Positions 1-6,043 of a stretch of DNA of 7,524 nucleotides are shown piece after piece (position 1 is the stretch's first letter; every line of letters begins with the position of its first letter). A program made the position numbers and the translations under genes. This DNA comes from Microcaldota archaeon. GTDB lineage: Archaea; Micrarchaeota; Micrarchaeia; Micrarchaeales; Micrarchaeaceae. The notes beneath the pieces are model-generated. The model was not told the DNA's origin. It ran no database searches and saw only the letters and a list, made by a program, of their open reading frames with translations. The stretch is taken from positions 1-7,524 of the forward strand of contig JASHUQ010000010.1 of the NCBI GenBank assembly GCA_030039935.1. The letters run 5' to 3'.

Positions 1-2
1 CC

Positions 3-2633
3 AATGCATCTTCATATAGGGAAAAGGTTTCAAAGAAGGTGAACGAGGGCTCAATAGAGCTTGGTACAGCGAACAAGAAGCTAGAAGAGATAAATTCAAA
101 TATAAAGATAAAGGAATCGCAGATGCTTGGCTTTGAGGAATCTGTGCAAAAGAGCAGGGAAAGAACCGGAGCTCTAAAAAGCGAGTTCAACTCTATAAAA
201 GAGCAAAACGCAGCGAACGATTCATCAATAAAAGCGCTCAACGAAGAGCTCGAGAATGCAAGAAAGGAGCTTGGCTCGCTAGACATTGGAGAGGGTCTTG
301 AAGGAAAGGCGATAGTTGGCCAATATTCGGAAGCGCAGAAAAATGTGGAAATGCTTGAAGAGAAGCTGCTGGGATTGAACGGAGAATATATCGGAATAGC
401 TACCGAATTGTCAAGGCTGGAAAGCTCTATAAATGAAATAAATGAAAAACTGTCAAATAACGAGGCGCAAAAGGCTTCGATAAAGAAGGAAATAGAAAAA
501 ATAAAGCAAGAAATAGAATCAAAGAGGGAAAATGCAGCAAAATCAAGGAGGCTGCTCTCTACTCAGCAGTCAGACATCACAGGATATAGGAAAAGAATAT
601 CCGAGATAGACTCTGACAAGATAAGCATAAGAGAGGCTCTCGCGCTTTCTGGAAGAAACAATGATAGGATATCGAGCGCATTGAAAGCAAAGGTAAAGGG
701 CGTTTATGGAAAGGCATCAGACCTGTGCTCTTACGATGAGAAATACGCCATTGCTGTGAACGCCGCTGCGGCAAGCAGGCTAAACTATCTCATTGTAGAC
801 AATATAGAGACAGCAAACGAGGCGATACAGGTGCTCAAGAAAGATGGCCTTGGAAGAGCATCGTTTATACCTATAAAGGATGTTGTTGTTAACGAATCTA
901 GTTCGAAAACAGGGCTAACCCCATTATTAGATGCTGTTTCGTTCGATGCAAAATACAAAAAGGCATTCGATTACATTTTCTCCAATACATTCATAATAGA
1001 CAATGTAAGCAATGCAAGGAAGTCCGGATTGGGAAAACACAGGTTTGTAACTCTTGACGGGGAGCTTGTGGAGCAGTCTGGCATAGTAACAGGAGGAACG
1101 CTTACACAGCAGCAGCTTCCAAAGGTGCTTGAAGCAAAGCTAGGCAAGCTCGAGCAAGAAAGGGAATCGATATTTGGAAAGATAAAAGATGCGGAAGCAG
1201 CTGAAGAAAAAACAAGGAGGCAGATTGCCGATATGGAAATAAGCTGCGCAAACCTTGAGGCAGGCGCAAAGCACATGCAGCTCGACATCGACAAAATTCA
1301 GGAAAACTCGAAGGAGCTTGTGAATGCCCAGCCGATAAATGAACAAAGAATCATGTCGCTGAAGAAGTCGAGGGACCAGTTCGCAAAGAAGAAGATAGAT
1401 GCGGAAAAGGCGATAGAAAATGCAAAAGAGGAGTCAAACAGGCTGTACAATGCGCTTAACATGATTGTGGGAAGCGAAAAAGGATCAAAAGAGGCAAAGG
1501 GGAATTCCACAAAGATAAAGTCCCTAAGGGAAAAGGCAGAGAGCACAAAAATAAGCATAGCATCGCTTGAAAGAGAAAACCAGGTAAGGGAAGAGAGGAC
1601 AAGGGCCATATCGAAAGAGCTGAAGGAGATAGATTCAGAAATAAAGGCAACAAAGGCAAAAACGCAGGAGGCGGAAAAGGCGATCCTGGAGTTTGGCAAG
1701 AAAAGGCAGGAGATCCAGGAGAATATAAGGAGCAACAGCCAGAGCTCAGAATCCTTGATAAAAGAGCTTCAGGACTCCCAGGAAAAACTAGAGAAACTGT
1801 CAATGCAAAAGGGAAGATGCCTATCAGACATAAACAAGATGGAAAAGGAGCAAATAGAGACAGAGTCAAAAAGGTCGCAGCTGCAGACAAGGCTCAGCGA
1901 CATAAAGGCCGAGCTGCTTTCATACCAGGAAACAGAGCAGGTGCAATTCAAGGAGATCGAGGAACTGGAAAAGAGCCAAATAGAATACACGCACGAAAAG
2001 GAGCTTCTCGGCAATGTGAATCTCAAAGCCCCAGAGGCATATTCACAAAGAAAGAGGGATGTTGACGAGGCAATGGAAAGGCTTTCTATTCTTGGGGTAG
2101 AAAAGGATTCAATACTCTCAATGATAAACGAGATTGAATCAAAGAAGCTCAACATATTCAATGAAACATTCGATGACGTCAACGAGAACTTCAAAAGCCT
2201 GTATTCGCACATATTTGATGGGACCGCTTATCTATCGTTAGACAACCCATCAGAACCGTTCAATTCAAAACTGATGTTCATAATACAGGGGCAGAACAAG
2301 AAGCAGACACCACCCGAAGAGTTATCTGGAGGACAGAAATCGCTCCTCATGCTCGCGCTTATATTTTCAATACAGATGCGAAACCCCATGTCCTTCTATA
2401 TATTCGACGAGATAGACGCCTCTCTTGACAAGGAGAATTCGAAGAAACTGTCAAAACTAATAAAAGAACTAAGCAAAAGGTCACAATTTATAGTTGTAAG
2501 CCACAATGATTCATTAATAGCAAGCGCTGATACTGCAATAGGAGTGACAAAGCAGAACGGCCAATCCCAAGTGGTTGGCATCCAGATCGCTACTAAAAAT
2601 GGATCAAACAGTGGTGTAGTTGAAGAGAGATAA
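3..2633 (+). CDS. smc: Chromosome segregation/condensation ATPase SMC, 5'-truncated by the window edge
   Basis: SMC proteins dimerise through a hinge and use paired ATPase heads to fold and segregate chromosomes. The frame is open from base 3, so the N-terminal head with Walker A (perhaps 270-290 residues, from usual SMC length) lies outside; the GTG at 39 is internal, not a start. Numbering from that GTG, residues 1-215 are charged coiled coil with a glycine break near 80-95, 219-355 a globular SMC hinge ending in the typical LDGELVEQSGIVTGG, and 356-660 the returning coil. An NLKAPEAY joint lies near 661. The C-terminal head has signature LSGGQ (762-766), Walker B FYIFDEID with D790/E791, D-loop ASLD and H-loop His822. 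There is no CXXC zinc hook, which excludes Rad50. The signature reads LSGGQ where SMCs more often have LSGGE. It overlaps the next gene by 14 bases. Confidence 0.95.
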   Translation, partial: NASSYREKVSKKVNEGSIELGTANKKLEEINSNIKIKESQMLGFEESVQKSRERTGALKSEFNSIKEQNAANDSSIKALNEELENARKELGSLDIGEGLEGKAIVGQYSEAQKNVEMLEEKLLGLNGEYIGIATELSRLESSINEINEKLSNNEAQKASIKKEIEKIKQEIESKRENAAKSRRLLSTQQSDITGYRKRISEIDSDKISIREALALSGRNNDRISSALKAKVKGVYGKASDLCSYDEKYAIAVNAAAASRLNYLIVDNIETANEAIQVLKKDGLGRASFIPIKDVVVNESSSKTGLTPLLDAVSFDAKYKKAFDYIFSNTFIIDNVSNARKSGLGKHRFVTLDGELVEQSGIVTGGTLTQQQLPKVLEAKLGKLEQERESIFGKIKDAEAAEEKTRRQIADMEISCANLEAGAKHMQLDIDKIQENSKELVNAQPINEQRIMSLKKSRDQFAKKKIDAEKAIENAKEESNRLYNALNMIVGSEKGSKEAKGNSTKIKSLREKAESTKISIASLERENQVREERTRAISKELKEIDSEIKATKAKTQEAEKAILEFGKKRQEIQENIRSNSQSSESLIKELQDSQEKLEKLSMQKGRCLSDINKMEKEQIETESKRSQLQTRLSDIKAELLSYQETEQVQFKEIEELEKSQIEYTHEKELLGNVNLKAPEAYSQRKRDVDEAMERLSILGVEKDSILSMINEIESKKLNIFNETFDDVNENFKSLYSHIFDGTAYLSLDNPSEPFNSKLMFIIQGQNKKQTPPEELSGGQKSLLMLALIFSIQMRNPMSFYIFDEIDASLDKENSKKLSKLIKELSKRSQFIVVSHNDSLIASADTAIGVTKQNGQSQVVGIQIATKNGSNSGVVEER
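2611..2616 (+). promoter_or_regulatory. Possible ribosome binding site for the signal peptidase gene
   Basis: GTGGTG contains GGTG, which can pair with the archaeal 16S 3' end (complement of GGAGGTGAT). It sits three bases before the TTG at 2620, which is closer than usual, and lies inside the smc coding sequence. The frame has a stop at 2617-2619, so TTG 2620 is the first possible start. Weak evidence; translational coupling to smc termination at 2633 may matter more. Confidence 0.35.
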
Positions 2634-3618
2634 GAAAACAAGTGCAGGCAATAAGTACCAGATTACAACGTGGCCCCTTTACATATTGCTTGTTGCAGTT
2701 TTTATCCTCTACATAGTTTTCCAGAGCATAACATCACTAGCCATAATATTCGGCATAGCTGCGTTTTTCCTTATAGTCTTTCTTGTAGGGGTTGAATTTG
2801 TAAACGGATCTAGAGAGTCAGGGAAAATAAGAAACATTGTGGAGGTAGTGGTTGCCATTGTTGTTGTGATAGGAGTATGGTTCCTTCTCAGAGTAATACT
2901 GCACACGAGCTATCCTCTTGATGCTGTTCCAAGCTGCAGCATGCTTCCATATTTGCATAGAGGCGACATGATAGTATTGCAGGGTGCAAACCCAAGCCAA
3001 ATAAAGGCTCCGATAGTAAACGTGTCAGAAACAGAATTGCAGGATATGATAAAAAACATAAACAATGAATCGCTGGAATGCGTGGCATACCAGCAAATAG
3101 GCAGAAACATAAACATATCGCAAATAGTCCTTCCTGGATATTCGATAGGGCTATACAAGCCTACAGAAACTGGTGGAGAAATAATACCATATTCGCAGCA
3201 AGGGAGCAACCTTGTAAAGTACCAATGCGGCGAGGCAAACGACCTGCTGAGCACAGGCAAAGTTGTAGAGGAAGCATACACCACATCTATAACAATAGCA
3301 AACACAACAATAACAGGAGATCACAACAACAGCATAGTGGTTTATCAGACCGTCCCGCAAGACTCTTTCTTCAAGGATGGTGACAGTTACGTAGTGCACA
3401 GGGTTTATGCAATAATCAATGCAAATGGAAGCTACTATTTCCTTACAAAAGGGGACAACAACCCCGGACTAGACATGCAGTATGAGAACCTTCCTGCAAA
3501 CCAGTCCAACATAGAGGGAAAGGTAATAGCAACAATTCCATATATAGGATATTTGAAGCTTATCTTGAGCGGGACTATAAGCCAGCCAGAAGGCTGCAAC
3601 TCAACTCTTGAAGACTGA
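2620..3618 (+). CDS. Signal peptidase I, archaeal/ER (Sec11) type, with large insertion
   Basis: This membrane serine protease removes signal peptides from Sec-exported proteins outside the cytoplasmic membrane. Three helices at about 18-36, 38-61 and 72-94, with positive charge at the N terminus and in the TM2-TM3 loop, put the catalytic domain outside. The nucleophile is Ser107 in PSCSMLP (family SGSMxP), followed by HRGDMIVL. Then come SIVVYQ (238-243), YVVHRV with His260, and KGDNNPGLD with Asp279 and Asp285. The His-Asp spacings match those I recall for Methanococcus voltae (122, 142, 148), which supports the Ser/His/Asp class. Odd points: about 115 residues separate the HRGD and VVYQ strands, where I expect roughly 15-20. 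Cys106 lies beside the nucleophile, and several N-X-S/T sequons lie in the outer domain. The start is TTG, 14 bases inside smc. Family firm, start less so. Confidence 0.88.
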   Translation: MKRDKKTSAGNKYQITTWPLYILLVAVFILYIVFQSITSLAIIFGIAAFFLIVFLVGVEFVNGSRESGKIRNIVEVVVAIVVVIGVWFLLRVILHTSYPLDAVPSCSMLPYLHRGDMIVLQGANPSQIKAPIVNVSETELQDMIKNINNESLECVAYQQIGRNINISQIVLPGYSIGLYKPTETGGEIIPYSQQGSNLVKYQCGEANDLLSTGKVVEEAYTTSITIANTTITGDHNNSIVVYQTVPQDSFFKDGDSYVVHRVYAIINANGSYYFLTKGDNNPGLDMQYENLPANQSNIEGKVIATIPYIGYLKLILSGTISQPEGCNSTLED

Positions 3619-3620
3619 TA

Positions 3621-3632
3621 GATTTAAATAAA
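3621..3632 (+). promoter_or_regulatory. TATA-like promoter element for the membrane glycoprotein-like gene
   Basis: GATTTAAATAAA resembles an archaeal TATA box. Its centre, near 3626, predicts a transcript start near 3650-3653, giving a leader of about ten bases before the ATG at 3662. It lies just after the signal peptidase stop (3616-3618), so the next gene may be transcribed separately. A second AT-rich patch, TTATAT at 3643-3648, is too close to the start codon to serve. Confidence 0.5.
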
Positions 3633-3652
3633 GCTCAATGCCTTATATTAAA

Positions 3653-3657
3653 GTGAG
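3653..3657 (+). promoter_or_regulatory. Ribosome binding site (GTGAG)
   Basis: GTGA matches the GGTGAT part of the archaeal Shine-Dalgarno consensus and ends about five bases before the ATG at 3662. If the transcript starts at the position predicted from the upstream TATA-like box, the site would be at or near the very 5' end, so its use is uncertain. Confidence 0.4.
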
Positions 3658-3661
3658 TTAA

Positions 3662-4465
3662 ATGGATGATTCTGAGCTTGGCCAGCCTATGAGCGTTCCA
3701 ATACCAACAACTATTCCTGGTGCAAAACCAAAGGAGGTATATTCTAAAGGATCTGGTCGCCATGCAGGAATAATAATAGGGGCTATAATCGCAGTTGTAA
3801 TAATCATAGGTGCAATATTTTACTTAACCCAACACAGCACAGGTATCACAACAACAATATCTACGATATCGTCAACTATTCCAACAACAATACAGGCAGG
3901 GAGCACAACGGTGCCATCTGGTTCTACAACAGCAAGCCAGAACAACTACGGGAACCCGTATATTGTACAAACAACAGCGCAGCAATACTTTGGGCCCAGC
4001 CAAACAAGCACCCAATATTACAATCTAACAGAATACAACAGCGCGACACAGCTTAGCGCTTACGATTATGTTTATGGAATATATGGACAAACTCCAACGG
4101 CGCAGGCGATTGCAGGCAACACATCTGCAGCATGGGTTGTAAGGTATGACGCATATGTAACTGCTAACAGGACATTCACATACACAGCAATAATGGATGA
4201 ATGGGTATACTACACAAACAACACAAGCGAATTCTACTCTACGTTTTCGAACCAGAGCTTCACTGGAATAACAAGCTACAAGGCTACACGAGCATCATCC
4301 TCAGGCATGACATACTCTGATGGAATATTCACTAACTCGCAATATGGAGACAGTGAGCAGTACCTCTTTGGCTACAAGGGCAACTACTTTGTTGTATTGC
4401 AAACGCTTAATACAACAGCGAGCCCATCACAAATCGCATCTATTGCCAGTGCGCAGATTCCATAA
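3662..4465 (+). CDS. Hypothetical single-pass membrane protein with Ser/Thr-rich stalk and sequon-rich outer domain
   Basis: I do not recognise a family. Residues 1-34 are a short polar, proline-containing cytoplasmic tail ending in a basic GRH. Residues 35-56 form one strong Ile/Val/Ala/Gly membrane helix, and 57-92 are a Thr/Ser-rich stalk. Residues 93-267 form a Tyr/Asn/Ser/Thr-rich domain with no cysteine and alternating aromatic stretches that suggest beta structure. Seven N-X-S/T sequons occur (Asn121, 153, 169, 186, 187, 197, 250), all outside the helix. Topology is probably N-in, C-out, anchored by an uncleaved signal helix. The sequence before the helix lacks a convincing class III (pilin) cleavage motif. 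It lies 43 bases after the signal peptidase gene, behind its own TATA-like box. A surface or sensor-like glycoprotein is plausible but unproven. Confidence 0.8.
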   Translation: MDDSELGQPMSVPIPTTIPGAKPKEVYSKGSGRHAGIIIGAIIAVVIIIGAIFYLTQHSTGITTTISTISSTIPTTIQAGSTTVPSGSTTASQNNYGNPYIVQTTAQQYFGPSQTSTQYYNLTEYNSATQLSAYDYVYGIYGQTPTAQAIAGNTSAAWVVRYDAYVTANRTFTYTAIMDEWVYYTNNTSEFYSTFSNQSFTGITSYKATRASSSGMTYSDGIFTNSQYGDSEQYLFGYKGNYFVVLQTLNTTASPSQIASIASAQIP

Positions 4466-4479
4466 TTAACTATATATAT
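4464..4479 (+). promoter_or_regulatory. TATA box with upstream BRE-like sequence, promoter of the L30e-S12-S7-EF-2 operon
   Basis: TATATATA at 4471-4478 preceded by AATTAAC is a good archaeal TATA/BRE arrangement, and the best promoter in the window. The usual 24-27 base spacing places transcription start near 4500, leaving a leader of about 45 bases before the L30e ATG at 4545. It starts directly after the stop of the preceding gene (TAA 4463-4465), so the ribosomal operon appears to be an independent transcription unit. Confidence 0.7.
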
Positions 4480-4500
4480 CTTACTTAACAAAATAATCTT

Positions 4501-4523
4501 GGCTCTGTTAAAGGAACAGCGCC
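4501..4523 (+). promoter_or_regulatory. Leader hairpin at the predicted 5' end of the L30e operon mRNA
   Basis: GGC-T-CTGTT (4501-4509) pairs with AACAG-C-GCC (4515-4523) around the loop AAAGG. This gives five plus three base pairs separated by one T-C mismatch. The stem begins almost exactly at the transcript start predicted from the TATA box, so the mRNA would begin with it. It could protect or regulate the message, or help end transcription of the upstream gene, as it is followed by TTTATT. No tandem G-A pairs of a kink-turn are seen, so direct L30e autoregulation through that motif is not supported. The structure is seen; the function is inference. Confidence 0.45.
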
Positions 4524-4544
4524 GCTTTATTCTGTGTGCTTCGC

Positions 4545-4841
4545 ATGGCAGATTTAGCAAATGATATACGCCTAGCTGTAGACAGCGGTAAGACAGCCAT
4601 AGGCATAAACACAGTTGTGGACTCGATAAAGAGAAGCACCGCAAAGCTGGTAATAATTGCAAACAAGAACAGGCAAGGAAGCTTACAGGATATATTGCAC
4701 ATGGCTGGAATTGCAGGAATAAAGGTGATAAACTACAGTGCAAACCCCGTAGAGCTGGGGGCAATATGCGGAAAGCCGTTTTCTGTTTCCGTGCTTTCCA
4801 TAATAGAGCCAGGAAACTCGAATATTTTGAATAGTGAATAA
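4545..4841 (+). CDS. rpl30e: Large-subunit ribosomal protein eL30 (L30e)
   Basis: eL30 is a small RNA-binding protein of the archaeal and eukaryotic 60S-type subunit and belongs to the kink-turn-binding L7Ae/L30e fold. From the ATG at 4545 it has 98 residues, the normal archaeal length. Recognisable family blocks are the N-terminal helix with DSGKTAIG, the core strand AKLVIIANKN, GIKVINYSANPVELGAICGKP, and the closing VSVLSIIEPGNSNIL. An in-frame GTG at 4536 would add three residues but has no better ribosome binding site, so the ATG is preferred; no strong Shine-Dalgarno sequence precedes either. It is the first gene of the operon, behind a TATA box and leader hairpin, and two bases separate its stop from S12. 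In many archaea this gene follows RNA polymerase subunit genes, which are absent here. Confidence 0.93.
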   Translation: MADLANDIRLAVDSGKTAIGINTVVDSIKRSTAKLVIIANKNRQGSLQDILHMAGIAGIKVINYSANPVELGAICGKPFSVSVLSIIEPGNSNILNSE

Positions 4842-4843
4842 TT

Positions 4844-5272
4844 ATGCCAAATGGAGAATTCGCAGCCAGGAGATTGTTAAGACAGAGGAAGCACCAAAGG
4901 CTTTTGAAGAAATGGCTGAAAAGAAAGCAGTTCAGGCTAAAGCAAAAGTACGATGCAATGGGAACTGTGCCGAGGGCAAAGGCGCTCGTCCTCCAAAAAA
5001 TATCTACTGAGCAGAAGCAGCCCCATTCCGGGCAAATAAAAGGGGTAAAGGCGCAGCTCATAAAGAACGGAAAGGTGGTCGGATGCTATGTGCCTGGTGA
5101 TGGAGCTATAAACTTCATCGACGAGCACGATGAGGTTACAATAGAAGGGCTTGGCGGATCGCAAAGGGGCCAGATGGGATGCATTCCAGGATGGAAATAC
5201 AAGGTTGTAGAGGTGAACGGGACAAACCTGGTTCAGATAATAAAGGGAAAGCAGGAGAAGCAAAAGAGATGA
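4844..5272 (+). CDS. rps12: Small-subunit ribosomal protein uS12 with altered decoding-centre loop
   Basis: uS12 lines the decoding centre of the small subunit and contacts EF-2 during translocation. The 142 residues match the archaeal/eukaryotic form (143 in human RPS23). The start MPNGEFAARR, the basic helix, PRAKALVLQK, QLIKNGK, VPGDGAINFIDEHDEV and the basic tail all align without gaps. Two sites usually held nearly fixed differ. The loop KQPNSAIRKCVRV reads KQPHSGQIKGVKA (His61, Gly63, Ile65, Gly67 changed), and GDIPG reads GCIPG (Cys113), where E. coli has Asp88, the residue RimO methylthiolates in bacteria. The following residues are Trp-Lys instead of the usual Val/Ile-Arg. Pro60 and Ser62 are kept. 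The ATG is preceded by AGTGA at 4833-4837. It sits two bases after L30e and four before S7. Family certain; effects inferred. Confidence 0.95.
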   Translation: MPNGEFAARRLLRQRKHQRLLKKWLKRKQFRLKQKYDAMGTVPRAKALVLQKISTEQKQPHSGQIKGVKAQLIKNGKVVGCYVPGDGAINFIDEHDEVTIEGLGGSQRGQMGCIPGWKYKVVEVNGTNLVQIIKGKQEKQKR

Positions 5273-5273
5273 T
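5266..5273 (+). promoter_or_regulatory. Ribosome binding site for S7 overlapping the S12 stop codon
   Basis: GAGATGAT matches the archaeal Shine-Dalgarno consensus GAGGTGAT with one mismatch and lies three bases before the S7 ATG at 5277. It contains the TGA that ends S12 (5270-5272), so S12 termination and S7 initiation are probably coupled. Confidence 0.5.
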
Positions 5274-5276
5274 ATT

Positions 5277-6026
5277 ATGGAAGAGGCACAGGCAGCAGCT
5301 ATAGAACAAAGCAAAGAACAAACAGCAGAGCAGGCCGCGCCGAAAAGAAGAAGAGCTGCAAGCGCAAGAGCACAACCAGCGCAGCAGGCGCAGGGCCAGC
5401 AGAAGAAAGACATATTCCTTTCAAGTTCAATACAATTGTTCAACAGGTACAGCTATGATGTAGAGATATTCGACCCGAGCCTAAGGAACTACATAAACCT
5501 TAGGCCAATAGTCTACCCACACTCGTTTGGAAGAAAAAGCCAGAACCAGTATCATAAGGCGAATCTAAACATAATAGAAAGGCTGGAGAATTCACTTATG
5601 AGAGGTGGCACCGGAGGAAAGGTTGGAGGAAGGGTCATAAGGACAAAGGGAAGGATGCAGGGAAAGAAGCTAAAGGCCATGAACATAATAAAAAATGCGT
5701 TCGAGATGATTCACAAACAGACAGGAAGGAATCCAATCCAGGTTTTCATATATGCGTTGGAAAACAGCGCCCCGATAGAGGACACAACAAGGGTCAGATA
5801 TGGTGGAATAGTATCGAATGTTGCGGTTGACATAAGCGCAAGCAGAAGGCTTGACGTTGCACTCAGGAACATAGGAATGGCTACAGTGACAAGCGCGTTC
5901 AGGAACAAGAGGACAATGGCGCAGGCATTGGCAAGCGAGCTCATCCTTGCAGCAAACAATGATGTAAACAGCTATGCTATAAAGAGGAAGAACGAGACAG
6001 AGAGAATGGCGAGAAGCGCAAAGTAG
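5277..6026 (+). CDS. rps7: Small-subunit ribosomal protein uS7 with low-complexity N-terminal extension
   Basis: uS7 nucleates assembly of the 30S head and lines the E site. At 249 residues it is longer than usual archaeal S7 (about 190-220). Residues 45-249 carry the full family pattern: LFNRYSYDVEIFDPSLRNYI (54-73), PIVYPHSFGR (77-86), ERLENSLMRG, the archaeal Gly-rich loop with KVGGRVIR (115-122), NPIQVFIYALENSAP (152-166), TTRVRYGGI, VAVDISASRRLDVALRNI and ANNDVNSYAIKRKNE. Residues 1-44 are an added Ala/Gln-rich tail, acidic first (EEAQ, KEQTAEQ) and then basic (PKRRR). No ATG, GTG or TTG occurs in frame within the tail before Leu54, and a ribosome binding site precedes 5277, so the extension appears genuinely encoded. 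The gene follows S12 by four bases and precedes EF-2 by 17. Confidence 0.95.
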   Translation: MEEAQAAAIEQSKEQTAEQAAPKRRRAASARAQPAQQAQGQQKKDIFLSSSIQLFNRYSYDVEIFDPSLRNYINLRPIVYPHSFGRKSQNQYHKANLNIIERLENSLMRGGTGGKVGGRVIRTKGRMQGKKLKAMNIIKNAFEMIHKQTGRNPIQVFIYALENSAPIEDTTRVRYGGIVSNVAVDISASRRLDVALRNIGMATVTSAFRNKRTMAQALASELILAANNDVNSYAIKRKNETERMARSAK

Positions 6027-6037
6027 TCTTATTATGT

Positions 6038-6041
6038 GGTG
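6038..6041 (+). promoter_or_regulatory. Possible ribosome binding site for EF-2
   Basis: GGTG lies two bases before the EF-2 ATG at 6044, within GTGGTGT (6036-6042). The same seven bases also precede the signal peptidase start. Spacing is shorter than usual. An ATG at 6034 is in another frame and does not lead into EF-2. Confidence 0.35.
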
Positions 6042-6043
6042 TT

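Noticed and set aside
39..41. GTG as start of the SMC gene
   Set aside because: The frame is open and coiled-coil-like back to base 3, and the ATPase head with Walker A is missing, so the gene begins outside the window.
1817..2065. Short plus-strand frame inside smc
   Set aside because: It lies in another frame within a conserved coding region and resembles no protein; similar cases at 3078-3383 and 6766-6948 were also rejected.
1298..2212. Long open frames on the minus strand opposite smc
   Set aside because: They are Ser/Phe/Leu-rich mirror images of Lys/Glu/Ser-rich coiled-coil codons, with no family signal or start context.
3..2633. Rad50 or another zinc-hook ATPase
   Set aside because: The middle is a globular SMC hinge ending in LDGELVEQSGIVTGG, with no CXXC hook.
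3743..3830. Class III (type IV pilin) signal in the unrecognised membrane protein
   Set aside because: The sequence before the helix is GSGRHAG, without the paired charged residues plus small residue expected for prepilin peptidase.
4501..4531. Intrinsic terminator for the upstream gene
   Set aside because: The stem is followed only by TTTATT rather than a clean T run, and it lies downstream of the operon TATA box; kept only as an alternative reading of the hairpin.
4536..4544. GTG start adding three residues to L30e
   Set aside because: No ribosome binding site favours it, and the ATG at 4545 gives the usual family N terminus and length.
4384..5443. Minus-strand open frames across L30e, S12 and S7
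   Set aside because: They cross several well-supported ribosomal protein genes, are Cys/Leu/Ser-rich and show no domain; they are shadows.
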